A stretch of DNA of 64,000 nucleotides, taken from NCBI RefSeq assembly GCF_024171605.1, contig NZ_JALKAA010000003.1:1-64000 (forward strand). Direction: 5' to 3'. The notes beneath the pieces are model-generated. The model saw nothing but the letters and a program-made list of their open reading frames with translations. It searched no databases and was not told the origin of the DNA. Positions 53,340 to 62,189 of this stretch are shown here, one piece after another. Source of the DNA: Pontibacter sp. HSC-36F09 (GTDB lineage Bacteria; Bacteroidota; Bacteroidia; Cytophagales; Hymenobacteraceae). Within the stretch, counting starts at the first letter, position 1. Each line of letters opens with the position of its first letter. A program made the translations under genes and the position numbers.

Positions 53340-55760
53340 ATGTTCAGAAACTATTTCAAAACTGCTTACAGGAACCTGTTTCGCCACAAGGGCTTTACCA
53401 TTATTAACATTGCCGGATTGGCTTTAGGTTTAACTGCTTGTCTGCTGATCGGTTTGTTTGTACACGATGAACTGCAATACGATAAATTTCTTCCGGAAGG
53501 GGATCAGGTATACCGTGTGTACAATGATATCTCAGCCCAGGAAGCAGGTTCTGTTTTGGCGGTTGTACCACCCATGTTCGGAACCACTTTGGAGGAAAGC
53601 ATACCGGAAGTTGAGAAAGTTGTACGCATACTGATGCTGCAGTTTGATGCAAACAACCTGGTAGAGGTGGGAGAGAAGAGTATTTATGAAAAAGGACGTT
53701 TCTTTACCGATCCGGAGTTCTTCGAGGTATTTCAGCTTCCCTTCAAGTATGGTTCTCCCGAAAAAGCCCTGGCAGATCCCTCCTCCATCGTTATTTCTGA
53801 TGCGTTTTCCGAGCGGTTGTTCGGAGACATGGACCCTATCGGTAAGAAAGTGTCCATAGACAAAGAGCCCTTTATAGTAAGGGGCGTTTTTAGTACCACG
53901 GAAAGATTCCACTTACCTGTCAACTTTGTGCTTCCGATGGCAGCAGCGGAGTTACCCGCCGAGCGAATGAAATCCTGGGGATGGCAGCAGTTTTATACCT
54001 ATGTAAAGTTGAAAAAGGGAGCTGACCCACAGTTGGCGCAATCAAAATTCAGAGGTATAGTAGCAAAGCAAATTGATGAGGATACGAACCAGCCACATAA
54101 ATACCTGCCGTTCTTACAACCCCTGAACGAGGTATACCTGTATTCTGCAGGCTTTAAGTTTGATCAGGCGATCAAGGGCAACATCACTTATGTGAAGGCA
54201 TTGAGTGTCATCGCCATCTTTATCTTACTTATTGCCTGTTTTAATTTTGTGAACCTGGCCACGGCCAAGTCTTTGCAGCGGGCCAAAGAAGTGGGTGTAC
54301 GAAAAGCCATTGGTGCCAGCCGGGGCCAGCTAATGTTACAGTTCCTCAGCGAAACAGTTCTGCTGACCCTTATCAGTGTCATCTGTTCTGCTGCACTTAC
54401 TTCCTTGCTTCTGCCTTCGCTAAATGCCTTCACGGGTAAGGAAATGGAGTTCAACGTATTCACAAACCCATCTCTGCTTTTACTGTTGATTGGCCTGACA
54501 CTAGTGGTTGGTATTCTGGCCGGGCTTTATCCTGCAATGATTTTGTCTGGTTTTAAACCTGTAACAGTTTTAAAAAGCGCCGTTGTGGTTGACAGTAAAG
54601 TAGGAAGAATCCAGTGGTTGCGCCATGGGTTAATTGTGGTACAGTTTGCCTTGTCTATTTTTCTCATCATAAGTGCCAGTATCGTCTATAAGCAGGTAGG
54701 TTACCTGCACAACAAGGACCTGGGTTTTAACAGGGAGCAGATCATGTTTTTCCAGATGCGGGGAGATAATATGTTTACCAATCATGAAACGTTTAAAAGC
54801 GAGTTACTGAAAGGGGCAGGTATAAAGGACGTTTCGATGGGCTACGGTTTCCCGGGTGATGCGACGGCAGGTGATGGCGTGATTGTGCCTCGAAACGGAG
54901 AGCAGGTCCGGCATGCTACGACGCTGTTGATGGTCGATTTCAACTATATCAACACTCTGGATATAAAACTGGTTGCCGGCAGGCCTTTCTCAAAGGACTT
55001 TAAAACAGATGCTGATCAGGCTTTTATGATAAACGAAACGGCCGTACGAGAACTAGGCTTCGAAACGCCGGAAAAAGCTTTGGGGCAAACATTGCTGTGG
55101 CCAACCTGGGATAATCAAGATTCTTTAAGGGAGGGAAAAGTAATCGGTGTTGTAAAAGACTTCCATTTTAAGAGTTTGTATGATAAAGTAGACCCAACGG
55201 TACTGCAAATATACCCTGGAGCTTACGTGAAAGTAGCCGTAAAAATGGATACTGAAAATGTGGCAGGTTCTATCGAGCATGTCCAGAGTGTCTGGGATAA
55301 ATTCTCGCCCGATTACCCCATGGAATACATTTTTATGGATGATAACTTTGAGAAAATGTATAAAGCAGAAGATAAGCTGAAGTCACTGCTGACCATTTTT
55401 ACAGCCATCGCCATTTTCGTCGCCTGCCTGGGTCTGTTTGGTTTGGCTGCATATGCTGCAGAGCGTCGAAAGAAAGAAATAGGCATCCGGAAGGTACTAG
55501 GCGCTGAAACGTCGTCCATCGTTGTTTTGCTATCCAAAGATTTTCTGAAGCTGGTAGTTGTGGCCGCTCTCATTGCTTTTCCGATTGCCTGGTATGCGAT
55601 GCAGAATTGGCTACAGGATTTTGCCTACCGCATTGATATACCTGTCTGGATATTCCTGGTAGCCGGAATCGTAGCAGCATTACTGGCATTTGTGACCATC
55701 AGTATGCAGGCTATCAAAGCGGCAACCTCTGATCCGGTAAAGAACTTGAGGGTAGATTAG
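53340..55760 (+). CDS. ABC transporter permease, MacB/FtsX type
   Basis: An 806-residue inner-membrane protein with the Bacteroidota architecture of two MacB_PCD-FtsX units. First helix: TIINIAGLALGLTACLLIGL, after NYFKTAYRNLFRHKGF. A periplasmic domain follows (residues 45-285), then three helices with the FtsX block ATAKSLQRAKEVGVRKAIGA. A second unit starts near residue 425, with SIFLIISASIVYKQVGYL and the final AAYAAERRKKEIGIRKVLGA block. It probably moves a lipid, peptide or toxic compound outward or works mechanically on lipoproteins. The matching ATPase is at 57323. Activated probably by the neighbouring sigma-54 regulator. Confidence 0.92.
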   Translation: MFRNYFKTAYRNLFRHKGFTIINIAGLALGLTACLLIGLFVHDELQYDKFLPEGDQVYRVYNDISAQEAGSVLAVVPPMFGTTLEESIPEVEKVVRILMLQFDANNLVEVGEKSIYEKGRFFTDPEFFEVFQLPFKYGSPEKALADPSSIVISDAFSERLFGDMDPIGKKVSIDKEPFIVRGVFSTTERFHLPVNFVLPMAAAELPAERMKSWGWQQFYTYVKLKKGADPQLAQSKFRGIVAKQIDEDTNQPHKYLPFLQPLNEVYLYSAGFKFDQAIKGNITYVKALSVIAIFILLIACFNFVNLATAKSLQRAKEVGVRKAIGASRGQLMLQFLSETVLLTLISVICSAALTSLLLPSLNAFTGKEMEFNVFTNPSLLLLLIGLTLVVGILAGLYPAMILSGFKPVTVLKSAVVVDSKVGRIQWLRHGLIVVQFALSIFLIISASIVYKQVGYLHNKDLGFNREQIMFFQMRGDNMFTNHETFKSELLKGAGIKDVSMGYGFPGDATAGDGVIVPRNGEQVRHATTLLMVDFNYINTLDIKLVAGRPFSKDFKTDADQAFMINETAVRELGFETPEKALGQTLLWPTWDNQDSLREGKVIGVVKDFHFKSLYDKVDPTVLQIYPGAYVKVAVKMDTENVAGSIEHVQSVWDKFSPDYPMEYIFMDDNFEKMYKAEDKLKSLLTIFTAIAIFVACLGLFGLAAYAAERRKKEIGIRKVLGAETSSIVVLLSKDFLKLVVVAALIAFPIAWYAMQNWLQDFAYRIDIPVWIFLVAGIVAALLAFVTISMQAIKAATSDPVKNLRVD

Positions 55761-55793
55761 GTATAGGCTAACCTTCTGTATTGATTTTAGAGT

Positions 55794-55831
55794 TGTACGG
55801 TAGCAGACACTCTACTGTACGGTAACGCACA
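55794..55831. promoter_or_regulatory. Two regulator-binding sites upstream of the adaptor gene
   Basis: TGTACG-GTAG-CAGACA at 55794-55809 and TGTACG-GTAA-CGCACA at 55816-55831 are direct repeats 22 bp apart (two helical turns). They share the TGTACG-N4-CGCACA core with the site upstream of 53340. They are about 65-100 bp upstream of a sigma-54-like promoter. Confidence 0.62.
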
Positions 55832-55893
55832 CTATACCTACCAGTGTTTACTATTATTGTTGTCAATCAATTGATAATAAGATACTTATTTGT

Positions 55894-55911
55894 TGTGGCA
55901 TATTAATTGGC
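55894..55911 (+). promoter_or_regulatory. Candidate sigma-54 promoter of the adaptor gene
   Basis: TGTGGCATATTAATTGGC has the -24 element TGGCAT with GG at 55897-55898. Ten bases later comes TTGG at the -12 position, one mismatch from TTGC. It lies about 37 bases before the ATG at 55948. Confidence 0.5.
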
Positions 55912-55947
55912 AGAGCAGAACCAACACGATTAACCAAGCCGTTTACC

Positions 55948-57198
55948 ATGGACCGCGTTTTAGAGAAAAAGAAATTCACCCCTAAAAAAATTGCTTTAAT
56001 AGCTGGTGTTTCGCTTGTGTTGATAACTGTGCTTTACAACCTGCTTTTCGCAGATCATACCTCAAAATTAAATGTAGATACCAGCCGTGTTACCATTGGA
56101 ATGGCACAAAGTGGGTTGTTTCAGGATTTCATAGCCATTGACGGAACAGTAGAGCCACTCAAGTCTTTTTTCCTTGACATAACGGAAGGCGGCCGCGTGG
56201 AGAAGATTTATACAGATGACGGTCGCATGGTAGAGAAAGGTGATACTATTCTAAAACTTTCCAACACTACCTTGCAAATAGATTTCATGACGCGTGAAAC
56301 ACAGCTCTACGACCTGATGAACGAGCGCCAGAATTCTGAAATCTCTATGAAGCAGGATCTGATCCGGAAGCAGAACGAACTAGCCGAAATTGAATACAAC
56401 TTAGCCCTGGCAGAAAGGACGTTCAACAGGAATAAGCTCCTGATTGCTGAGAAAGTAATTTCGCAGGAAGAGTACGAAGCATCTAAAGACCTGTATGAGT
56501 ACCAGAACAAGCGCCGCGCGCTGGCAGACCGCTCCGTGAAACAGGACACGCAACTGATGAGAGAGCGTCTGCGCCAGCTGGATGAGTCCATCAGGAGAAT
56601 GACGGCAAACATTAACATGGCCAGAGGCACCCTCAATAATCTATATGTGATTGCACCTATTGCCGGTCAGCTTTCCACCTTAAGAGCAGAAGTAGGGGAG
56701 TCCAAATCGCCGGGAGAGAACATCGGCCAGATAGATGACCTGAATGGGTATAAAGTAAATGCCAGCGTCGACCAGCATTATATTTCTCGCATTTTCCCCG
56801 GCCTCACAGGCACCTTCGATTTTAATGGTACATCACATCAGGTGAAAGTGGCGAAGCTGTTTCCTGAAGTGCAGAACAATACTTTCAGAGTGGATATGGA
56901 ATTTCTGAATGGTGCCCCTCAAGGTATACGCCGTGGGCAGACATTACAGCTAAAACTTAACCTGAACGATGGAGCCAAGGCAGTCTTAATACCGCGCGGG
57001 GGGTTCTATCAAAGCACGGGCGGTAATTGGATATTTGTTGTAGATGATTCCGGAGATTTTGCTGTGAAGCGTCCCATCAAGCTTGGACGACAGAACCCGC
57101 AGTACTACGAGGTAATAGATGGCTTGCAACCCGGCGAAAAAGTAGTGCTGTCCTCTTATGAAAGTTACGGCGACATAGACAGGCTTGAATTGAAGTGA
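55948..57198 (+). CDS. Periplasmic adaptor (membrane fusion) protein, HlyD/MacA type
   Basis: A 416-residue protein. One N-terminal membrane helix (KIALIAGVSLVLITVLYNLL) anchors it. A lipoyl-like half (FIAIDGTVEPLKSFFLDITE) follows, then a long helical hairpin (residues 115-230, coiled coil with QRQ-type charged repeats), the second lipoyl half (LYVIAPIAGQLSTLRAEVGE), and beta-barrel and membrane-proximal domains ending GEKVVLSSYESYGDIDRLEL. It would link the inner-membrane ABC transporter to an outer-membrane exit duct, which is not encoded nearby. Confidence 0.9.
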   Translation: MDRVLEKKKFTPKKIALIAGVSLVLITVLYNLLFADHTSKLNVDTSRVTIGMAQSGLFQDFIAIDGTVEPLKSFFLDITEGGRVEKIYTDDGRMVEKGDTILKLSNTTLQIDFMTRETQLYDLMNERQNSEISMKQDLIRKQNELAEIEYNLALAERTFNRNKLLIAEKVISQEEYEASKDLYEYQNKRRALADRSVKQDTQLMRERLRQLDESIRRMTANINMARGTLNNLYVIAPIAGQLSTLRAEVGESKSPGENIGQIDDLNGYKVNASVDQHYISRIFPGLTGTFDFNGTSHQVKVAKLFPEVQNNTFRVDMEFLNGAPQGIRRGQTLQLKLNLNDGAKAVLIPRGGFYQSTGGNWIFVVDDSGDFAVKRPIKLGRQNPQYYEVIDGLQPGEKVVLSSYESYGDIDRLELK

Positions 57199-57322
57199 TA
57201 AGAAAGGGGATGTTGCAGGTATAAGTCTGGCTGAAAGATGGAAGATCAATTCTAACCTTCAGGACTTGTACCATGGCATTCGGCCCGAAAAAAGAATTAA
57301 TAACATTTAATAACCCACCAAC

Positions 57323-58042
57323 ATGAGTAACGAAGAACTAATCATTGAGACTGAGAATCTTCAGAAGAAGTATGTTACGGACACAGTGGAAACTACTGCT
57401 CTGGCCGGTGTTAATTTGCGAATTGTAAAAGGGGAGTTCGTTGCTATTATGGGACCATCGGGTTGTGGCAAATCCACCTTGTTAAATATAATTGGTCTAT
57501 TGGATAACCCCACATCCGGTAGCTTACGGTTCTCTGGTCAGGAAATTGGTGAAGCAAGTGAGCGCCAAAGAGCTAAAATCAGAAAGCAGCACCTGGGCTT
57601 CGTTTTCCAAAGCTTTAACCTGATTGACGAGCTGACTGTGGAAGAAAATATTGGCCTACCTTTGGTATACCTGGGAGTCTCCAAATCTGAAACAGAGCGA
57701 CGTGTAACAGAAGCCATGGAACGCATGGGTATAGCGCACCGCCGCTCACACTTCCCCCAACAGTTATCCGGTGGTCAACAGCAACGGGTAGCTATTGCAC
57801 GCGCCACGGTGTCCAATCCAAGCCTTATACTTGCCGATGAACCAACAGGTAATTTGGATTCGGTGCATGGCCGTGAAGTAATGGCGCTGCTTTCCGAATT
57901 AAATGAACAAGGTACCACCGTTGTGATGGTGACACACTCGCCTTCCGATGCAGAATATGCGCACCGCATAATTAATCTGTTTGATGGCCAGGTTGTAACC
58001 GAGAACCTGAACGCAAGAAAGCATGCGACAGAGCTACTTTAA
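57323..58042 (+). CDS. ABC transporter ATP-binding protein (MacB/LolD type)
   Basis: A 239-residue ATPase. Walker A: IMGPSGCGKSTLLNIIGLL. Q-loop: HLGFVFQSFNLIDELTVEEN. Signature: PQQLSGGQQQRVAIARATV. Walker B: LILADEPTGNLDSVHG. H-switch: VVMVTHSPSDAEYAHRII. The LDNPTSGSLRFSGQEIGEAS region is typical of the LolD/MacB-ATPase branch, which pairs with FtsX-type permeases. It follows the adaptor by 125 bases; no separate promoter or terminator was found, so it is likely in the same transcript. It powers the permease encoded at 53340. Confidence 0.94.
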   Translation: MSNEELIIETENLQKKYVTDTVETTALAGVNLRIVKGEFVAIMGPSGCGKSTLLNIIGLLDNPTSGSLRFSGQEIGEASERQRAKIRKQHLGFVFQSFNLIDELTVEENIGLPLVYLGVSKSETERRVTEAMERMGIAHRRSHFPQQLSGGQQQRVAIARATVSNPSLILADEPTGNLDSVHGREVMALLSELNEQGTTVVMVTHSPSDAEYAHRIINLFDGQVVTENLNARKHATELL

Positions 58043-58516
58043 ACAATTAGTATAAAGTGTAGAATACTCATACCTTTCGTCCTGTCTCCCGGATCATATT
58101 ACCCTGTTCGTGCAACACTATTGTTATTTATATTTTCTGAACTTAGCTAGAAAGCTACTTGCTCAACTTCCGGCGTAACATGTAACACACCAAAGTACAT
58201 GCTGCCATCAATATAATTGGTTTAGCTACTGGCATAGTGTCCTGTATTTGGGCACCATCAGCTTTGATATGATTGCATCAGGTATAAGAAACCTGGTGAC
58301 AACTGAAATTTTCAGTAACTGGTAGTTGTCTTTCTTCTGAGTCTGCTTTTTTGCTTCTAGTTTTGCGCTCTGAAGAAGATCACAAAATGCGGAGTGGCAC
58401 TGCTAAGGTATAATTCAGAAAATAATTTAATTTCGCTTAAGCGTATACAAAAGAATAAAATAGGAATTAAGACTCAGCAGGGTTAAAAATTAGATACTGT
58501 AAAATAAAATTAGCTT
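58043..58516. other. Intergenic region with a possible tiny membrane peptide on the minus strand
   Basis: About 470 AT-rich bases. On the minus strand 58155-58235 reads ATG to TAG as 26 residues with one hydrophobic run, KPIILMAACTLVCYMLRRKL, with positive charges after it. It has no visible promoter. AGGTATA occurs at 58279 and 58408. No terminator for the ATPase gene was found. Confidence 0.3.
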
Positions 58517-58678
58517 ATGAGTACCAGAGCAAGAGACCAACAGAAAAAGCAGCGCCAGAAAGAATTCCTGGAGAGGAAAAAACATCAGGAGTCTCTTAAA
58601 GTCGCGGCAAAAAAGGCTAAACGCGATGCCTCTAAACATGATAATAAAATTGATCAGCTACCCTCAACCGAAGACTAA
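58517..58678 (+). CDS. Small basic, Lys/Gln/Arg-rich protein, unknown function
   Basis: A 53-residue frame from ATG 58517 to TAA 58678: it begins MSTRARDQQKKQRQKEFLER, is highly charged and helix-prone, and ends QLPSTED. Short proteins of this kind occur widely in Bacteroidota (often missed by gene callers) and may bind nucleic acid or ribosomes; that is an inference from composition. No homologue is recognised by name. Its composition (few hydrophobic residues, even codon mix) makes chance less likely than for a random frame. Confidence 0.45.
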   Translation: MSTRARDQQKKQRQKEFLERKKHQESLKVAAKKAKRDASKHDNKIDQLPSTED

Positions 58679-58843
58679 ACTTGTCCCTTCCTTTTGAGAA
58701 TCATGCGAATGCTCCCCTTTATGTAGAGAGCGCCTGAATAAATAGTTTGTTGGCTTAGTAACCTATTCGCCATATTAAAACTAGGCAGGAAGTTATATTT
58801 TCTTCTACTTTGTATATTATAAGCTTATCTCAAGAGGAAAATT

Positions 58844-60688
58844 ATGGAAGGAAATAAAGTGCTTAATTATATACAAGATGTCATAGAAAACAGGCCAGCT
58901 GACTGGTTGAAGTTAACGACCCATCGCTTGGATATTTATAATGAACAATTAGCCAAAACCCAATTCTTAGAGCAGTTTGAAAGCTTATTTAAAGACGGTA
59001 ATTCTGAAACATCAGCTCTCAACGCATTGCCCACAGCTTTCGATTACATTCGGTTAGGCCATCCACTATCTTCGGTACTGGAATGGACTATTGCTAAGCT
59101 GAATAATTTAAAGCCAGAAAATGTAATCAGTTTTTCATCGAAGACGGCTCCAATCTTAGCTGTTCTGAGAAAAAACCTGCTGGATCATAAGCACACCCAA
59201 ATCGTTTATACCGGTGGGTTACCGGACGCTTTCGATGCTGAAGTGCTAAAGCGTGTTTACGGGTATAAATTTGACGTAAAGCATGTTGAGAAAGTAGAAG
59301 AGGTCTCTGAATTTAACGGCAGTACTATTTTCGTTTCACAAGAAGATGAAATTAGTAATGTTGATCGTAACCCGAATATTAACTTTTTCATTCAGGTTCA
59401 TTCTCGATTTGGAAGTATCTTATTGGTAAATGGTGAACAAAACGATGGCTATATCTCCGAAATTCAGCATGTGCGCAGAAGAGAGACCATTGCCATGACC
59501 CCGGCCGATTGTCTTTCTGCCTTGCAGCAACTGGTAGGGAAACCATCTTCCGATCATGAGCAGCGTGACGTCGAGATCAACAAAGCGCGTGTCTTAGCTT
59601 CAATTAGAAAGATCACCGGAACCAAATCAAAGGCGTTGGTTGCTTCATCCGGGCTGTCTATGCAGTATGCGATCATGATGGGGCTGGTGCACGAGGCCCT
59701 GGAAAATCATAAAGGGAAGGCGATCAAATTTATTGTTCCTCCCAATTGCTATGGTGGAACAAACGACCAGGCCAGACGGGTAGCTGCTTGTTTGGATAAT
59801 GTCGAAATAGTGGACTTACTTGTTGATGGTGAGAATGACATGGTTCAAAGCATCGATACTGTGCTTGATAAAATTGCCAGCCTGGATGCTGTCCCTTACA
59901 TCATCGCTGAAATTCCAACAAACCCAAGGGTCGAAGTTCCTGATCTTGCTAAATTAAGAGATGTTTTAGGTAAAGAGCGTAAAACCGCAACCGGTGAAGT
60001 TGCTATTGATCCGGTTTTTATCCTGGATCAGACATTTTGCCCGAATGTACAATTCGCAAGTGAGGACAGCATCCTCTCCACAATCAGGACCATTTCATAC
60101 GCTAGCGGATCGAAATTTCCGAGTGGCGGAAAAGTTACTGCCGGCTACTGTGTAGCAAACACAAAGGCAGAAGCTTTGATGGAAAAAATAGAACAGCACT
60201 TAATCCTTTGCGACAACGAGGCGACAGATCTTCAGATGGAGATACTGGCAGAGCAACTGCCTTCCATGAATCAACGGATAGCTGATGCTTATAAGAACAC
60301 ACGAGCGTATGTAAATTATATCAAAGAGGTTTTACCAGCGGCAAAAATCAATTTTGTTTCAGATGAGCTGGCTAAAGAAGGATTTACGCCATCCGTATTT
60401 TCACTGGATCTTCCTACAAAAGGGGAGACGGATGAAGAAAGGGAATCTTACAAAAGGGCGTTAAATTTAAAATTGATCAATTTAATGATCGAAAAAATTC
60501 CTCACGAAAGTAAATACTGTGTGAGCTATGGGCAGTTGAAAGGATGTTACTGGACGATACCCGCCACATCCACACAAGGAACTACGAAAGAAGACGACAA
60601 AGATTATATTGCCCGTGTCTCACTATCTCCTAATTTGGATCTTGAACTGCATAAAAAAGTCTTTCTAGATTTTGTTGAGCAAATTTAA
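58844..60688 (+). CDS. PLP-dependent Cys/Met-metabolism-type enzyme with a long N-terminal extension
   Basis: A 614-residue protein. Residues about 255-600 are a fold-type I PLP domain related to cystathionine gamma-synthase: SSGLSMQYAIMMGLVHEAL (cofactor phosphate region), VPPNCYGGTNDQARRVAACL, FILDQTFCPN (Asp for the pyridine nitrogen) and ISYASGSKFPSGGKVTAGYC with the Schiff-base lysine in SGSK. The first 250 residues form a separate unit that I do not recognise; it contains ENVISFSSKTAPILAVLRKN and could be a degenerate second copy. Family length is usually near 400, so this is an enlarged variant. Substrate probably a sulfur amino acid. Confidence 0.8.
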   Translation: MEGNKVLNYIQDVIENRPADWLKLTTHRLDIYNEQLAKTQFLEQFESLFKDGNSETSALNALPTAFDYIRLGHPLSSVLEWTIAKLNNLKPENVISFSSKTAPILAVLRKNLLDHKHTQIVYTGGLPDAFDAEVLKRVYGYKFDVKHVEKVEEVSEFNGSTIFVSQEDEISNVDRNPNINFFIQVHSRFGSILLVNGEQNDGYISEIQHVRRRETIAMTPADCLSALQQLVGKPSSDHEQRDVEINKARVLASIRKITGTKSKALVASSGLSMQYAIMMGLVHEALENHKGKAIKFIVPPNCYGGTNDQARRVAACLDNVEIVDLLVDGENDMVQSIDTVLDKIASLDAVPYIIAEIPTNPRVEVPDLAKLRDVLGKERKTATGEVAIDPVFILDQTFCPNVQFASEDSILSTIRTISYASGSKFPSGGKVTAGYCVANTKAEALMEKIEQHLILCDNEATDLQMEILAEQLPSMNQRIADAYKNTRAYVNYIKEVLPAAKINFVSDELAKEGFTPSVFSLDLPTKGETDEERESYKRALNLKLINLMIEKIPHESKYCVSYGQLKGCYWTIPATSTQGTTKEDDKDYIARVSLSPNLDLELHKKVFLDFVEQI

Positions 60689-60748
60689 GCGCTGGTGATC
60701 AGCAGATGGAAGAGTAGTGAAGCAGATTAAGAATAACCGGAGAGCATA

Positions 60749-60784
60749 AAAAAGCCGGTTCAGGTATACATGAACCGGCTTTTT
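60749..60784 (+). terminator. Terminator of the PLP-enzyme gene with AGGTATA in its loop
   Basis: A 14-bp perfect stem, AAAAAGCCGGTTCA (60749-60762) with its complement (60771-60784), has an 8-base loop GGTATACA. The word CAGGTATA spans stem and loop. It is the only AGGTATA copy I noticed after 58.5 kb. Confidence 0.9.
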
Positions 60785-60954
60785 ATAGTCCATAGGATTG
60801 AATTATCGAACATTATCAACAACAATCTTACCTCCTTAAGTGATTTTCTGGGGGGATAATAGGGGCAGTGGTAATTGTTTTGATTAAAGCTTTAACTCAG
60901 TAATACAACAGCCCATTCTTTTCTAAAAGGTTAATAGATAATGTTTTCCGCTTC

Positions 60955-61977
60955 TTACCTGTTTTCATTTAGCTCCGTCATAATTTCTGCAAAGAGTCTG
61001 GTAGATTTCAGGCGGTCATTTATATCGTACATGGTGGATACAGTTATCAATTCATCCACTCCCGTTTCATCCAGAAATTCCTGAATTTGCGTTTTTACTG
61101 TTTGCTTGCTACCTACAAAAGAATACCGGAGCATTTGCTGTAATGTTGGATGCTGCAATACTCCTTTCAACTCTTCAGTCATTTCAGTTGGTGGCTGTAA
61201 TGGGTCTCGGGACCCGGTTAACACCCCCACAAACATTCGAATAAGTGACGTGAATAGCTTTTCGGCCTCCTCATCAGTATCGGCAACCAGAACATTCATC
61301 CCGGCGATGGTATAGGGCTTTTCTAAAAACCCGGAAGGCTTAAACTCCTGTTCATAGATTCGCAGGGCATTGTGTAAATGCGTGGATGCAAAATGACTGG
61401 CGAAAGCATAAGGCAATCCCTTTTCAGCTGCTATATGTGAACTATCGGTAGTCGAGCCCAATACATACAGCGGAACATCTGTACCTTCTGCAATAGGCGC
61501 CCTTACGTTGGCCGTTTTATTTTCTACGGAAAAATACTGCTGGATTTTTTCTATTTCACGGGGGAAAGAATGGGCAGCCTCCATAAAGTCCGACCGGATA
61601 GCACGGGCAGTTGCCTGGTCTGTACCAGGAGCCCTTCCAAGACCCAAATCAATACGACCCGGATATAAGTGCGCTAACGTCCCAAACTGTTCGGCTATAA
61701 TTAAAGGCGAATGATTAGGAAGCATCACACCGCCTGAACCCACCCTGATGGTTGTTGTGTTTTCAGCCACGTAACCCATGAGCAGTGATGTGGCGCTACT
61801 GCCAATATTATCTGAGTTATGATGCTCGGCAAACCAGATGCGCTTATAGTTATGCGCTTCCGCTTCTTTAGCCAATGCCAAGGAATTATGCAGGGTCTGC
61901 TGCATGGTCTCCCCCTGCGAAACAATGGCAAGTTCTAAAATGGAATAGGCTATTTCTTTATGATCCATCGTATTCAA
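60955..61977 (-). CDS. LLM-class flavin-dependent oxidoreductase (luciferase-like)
   Basis: A 340-residue protein of the luciferase-like monooxygenase family (TIM barrel, FMN or F420-like cofactor). Landmarks: KRIWFAEHHNSDNIGSSATS, TIRVGSGGVMLPNHSPLIIA, EQFGTLAHLYPGRIDLGLGR, and VPLYVLGSTTDSSHIAAEKG, with the C-terminal YSFVGSKQTVKTQIQEFLDE. These place it in the MsnO8-like branch with broad substrate range. Met4 (61968) is an alternative start. It is 212 bases downstream of the next oxidoreductase gene, so it may have its own promoter. Confidence 0.88.
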   Translation of the reverse strand: MNTMDHKEIAYSILELAIVSQGETMQQTLHNSLALAKEAEAHNYKRIWFAEHHNSDNIGSSATSLLMGYVAENTTTIRVGSGGVMLPNHSPLIIAEQFGTLAHLYPGRIDLGLGRAPGTDQATARAIRSDFMEAAHSFPREIEKIQQYFSVENKTANVRAPIAEGTDVPLYVLGSTTDSSHIAAEKGLPYAFASHFASTHLHNALRIYEQEFKPSGFLEKPYTIAGMNVLVADTDEEAEKLFTSLIRMFVGVLTGSRDPLQPPTEMTEELKGVLQHPTLQQMLRYSFVGSKQTVKTQIQEFLDETGVDELITVSTMYDINDRLKSTRLFAEIMTELNENR

Positions 61978-62189
61978 TGCTATCTTAGTTCTTATTAGTT
62001 CCTCTTAACCGGGCATAGCTATTTACTAACCAGCTAGTTGATAAATTATGTCTACTCTTGGGGCTTTCCACGTGGCCTCCAGGTTCAGTAGGAGTTCGGT
62101 ATGCTTACTGAAATAGCTATTATCAGCACTTTAGAGCAACACAAAGATGCTGATAGTAGCTCTTCAGACTTGTACAAAAACAAATAAAT

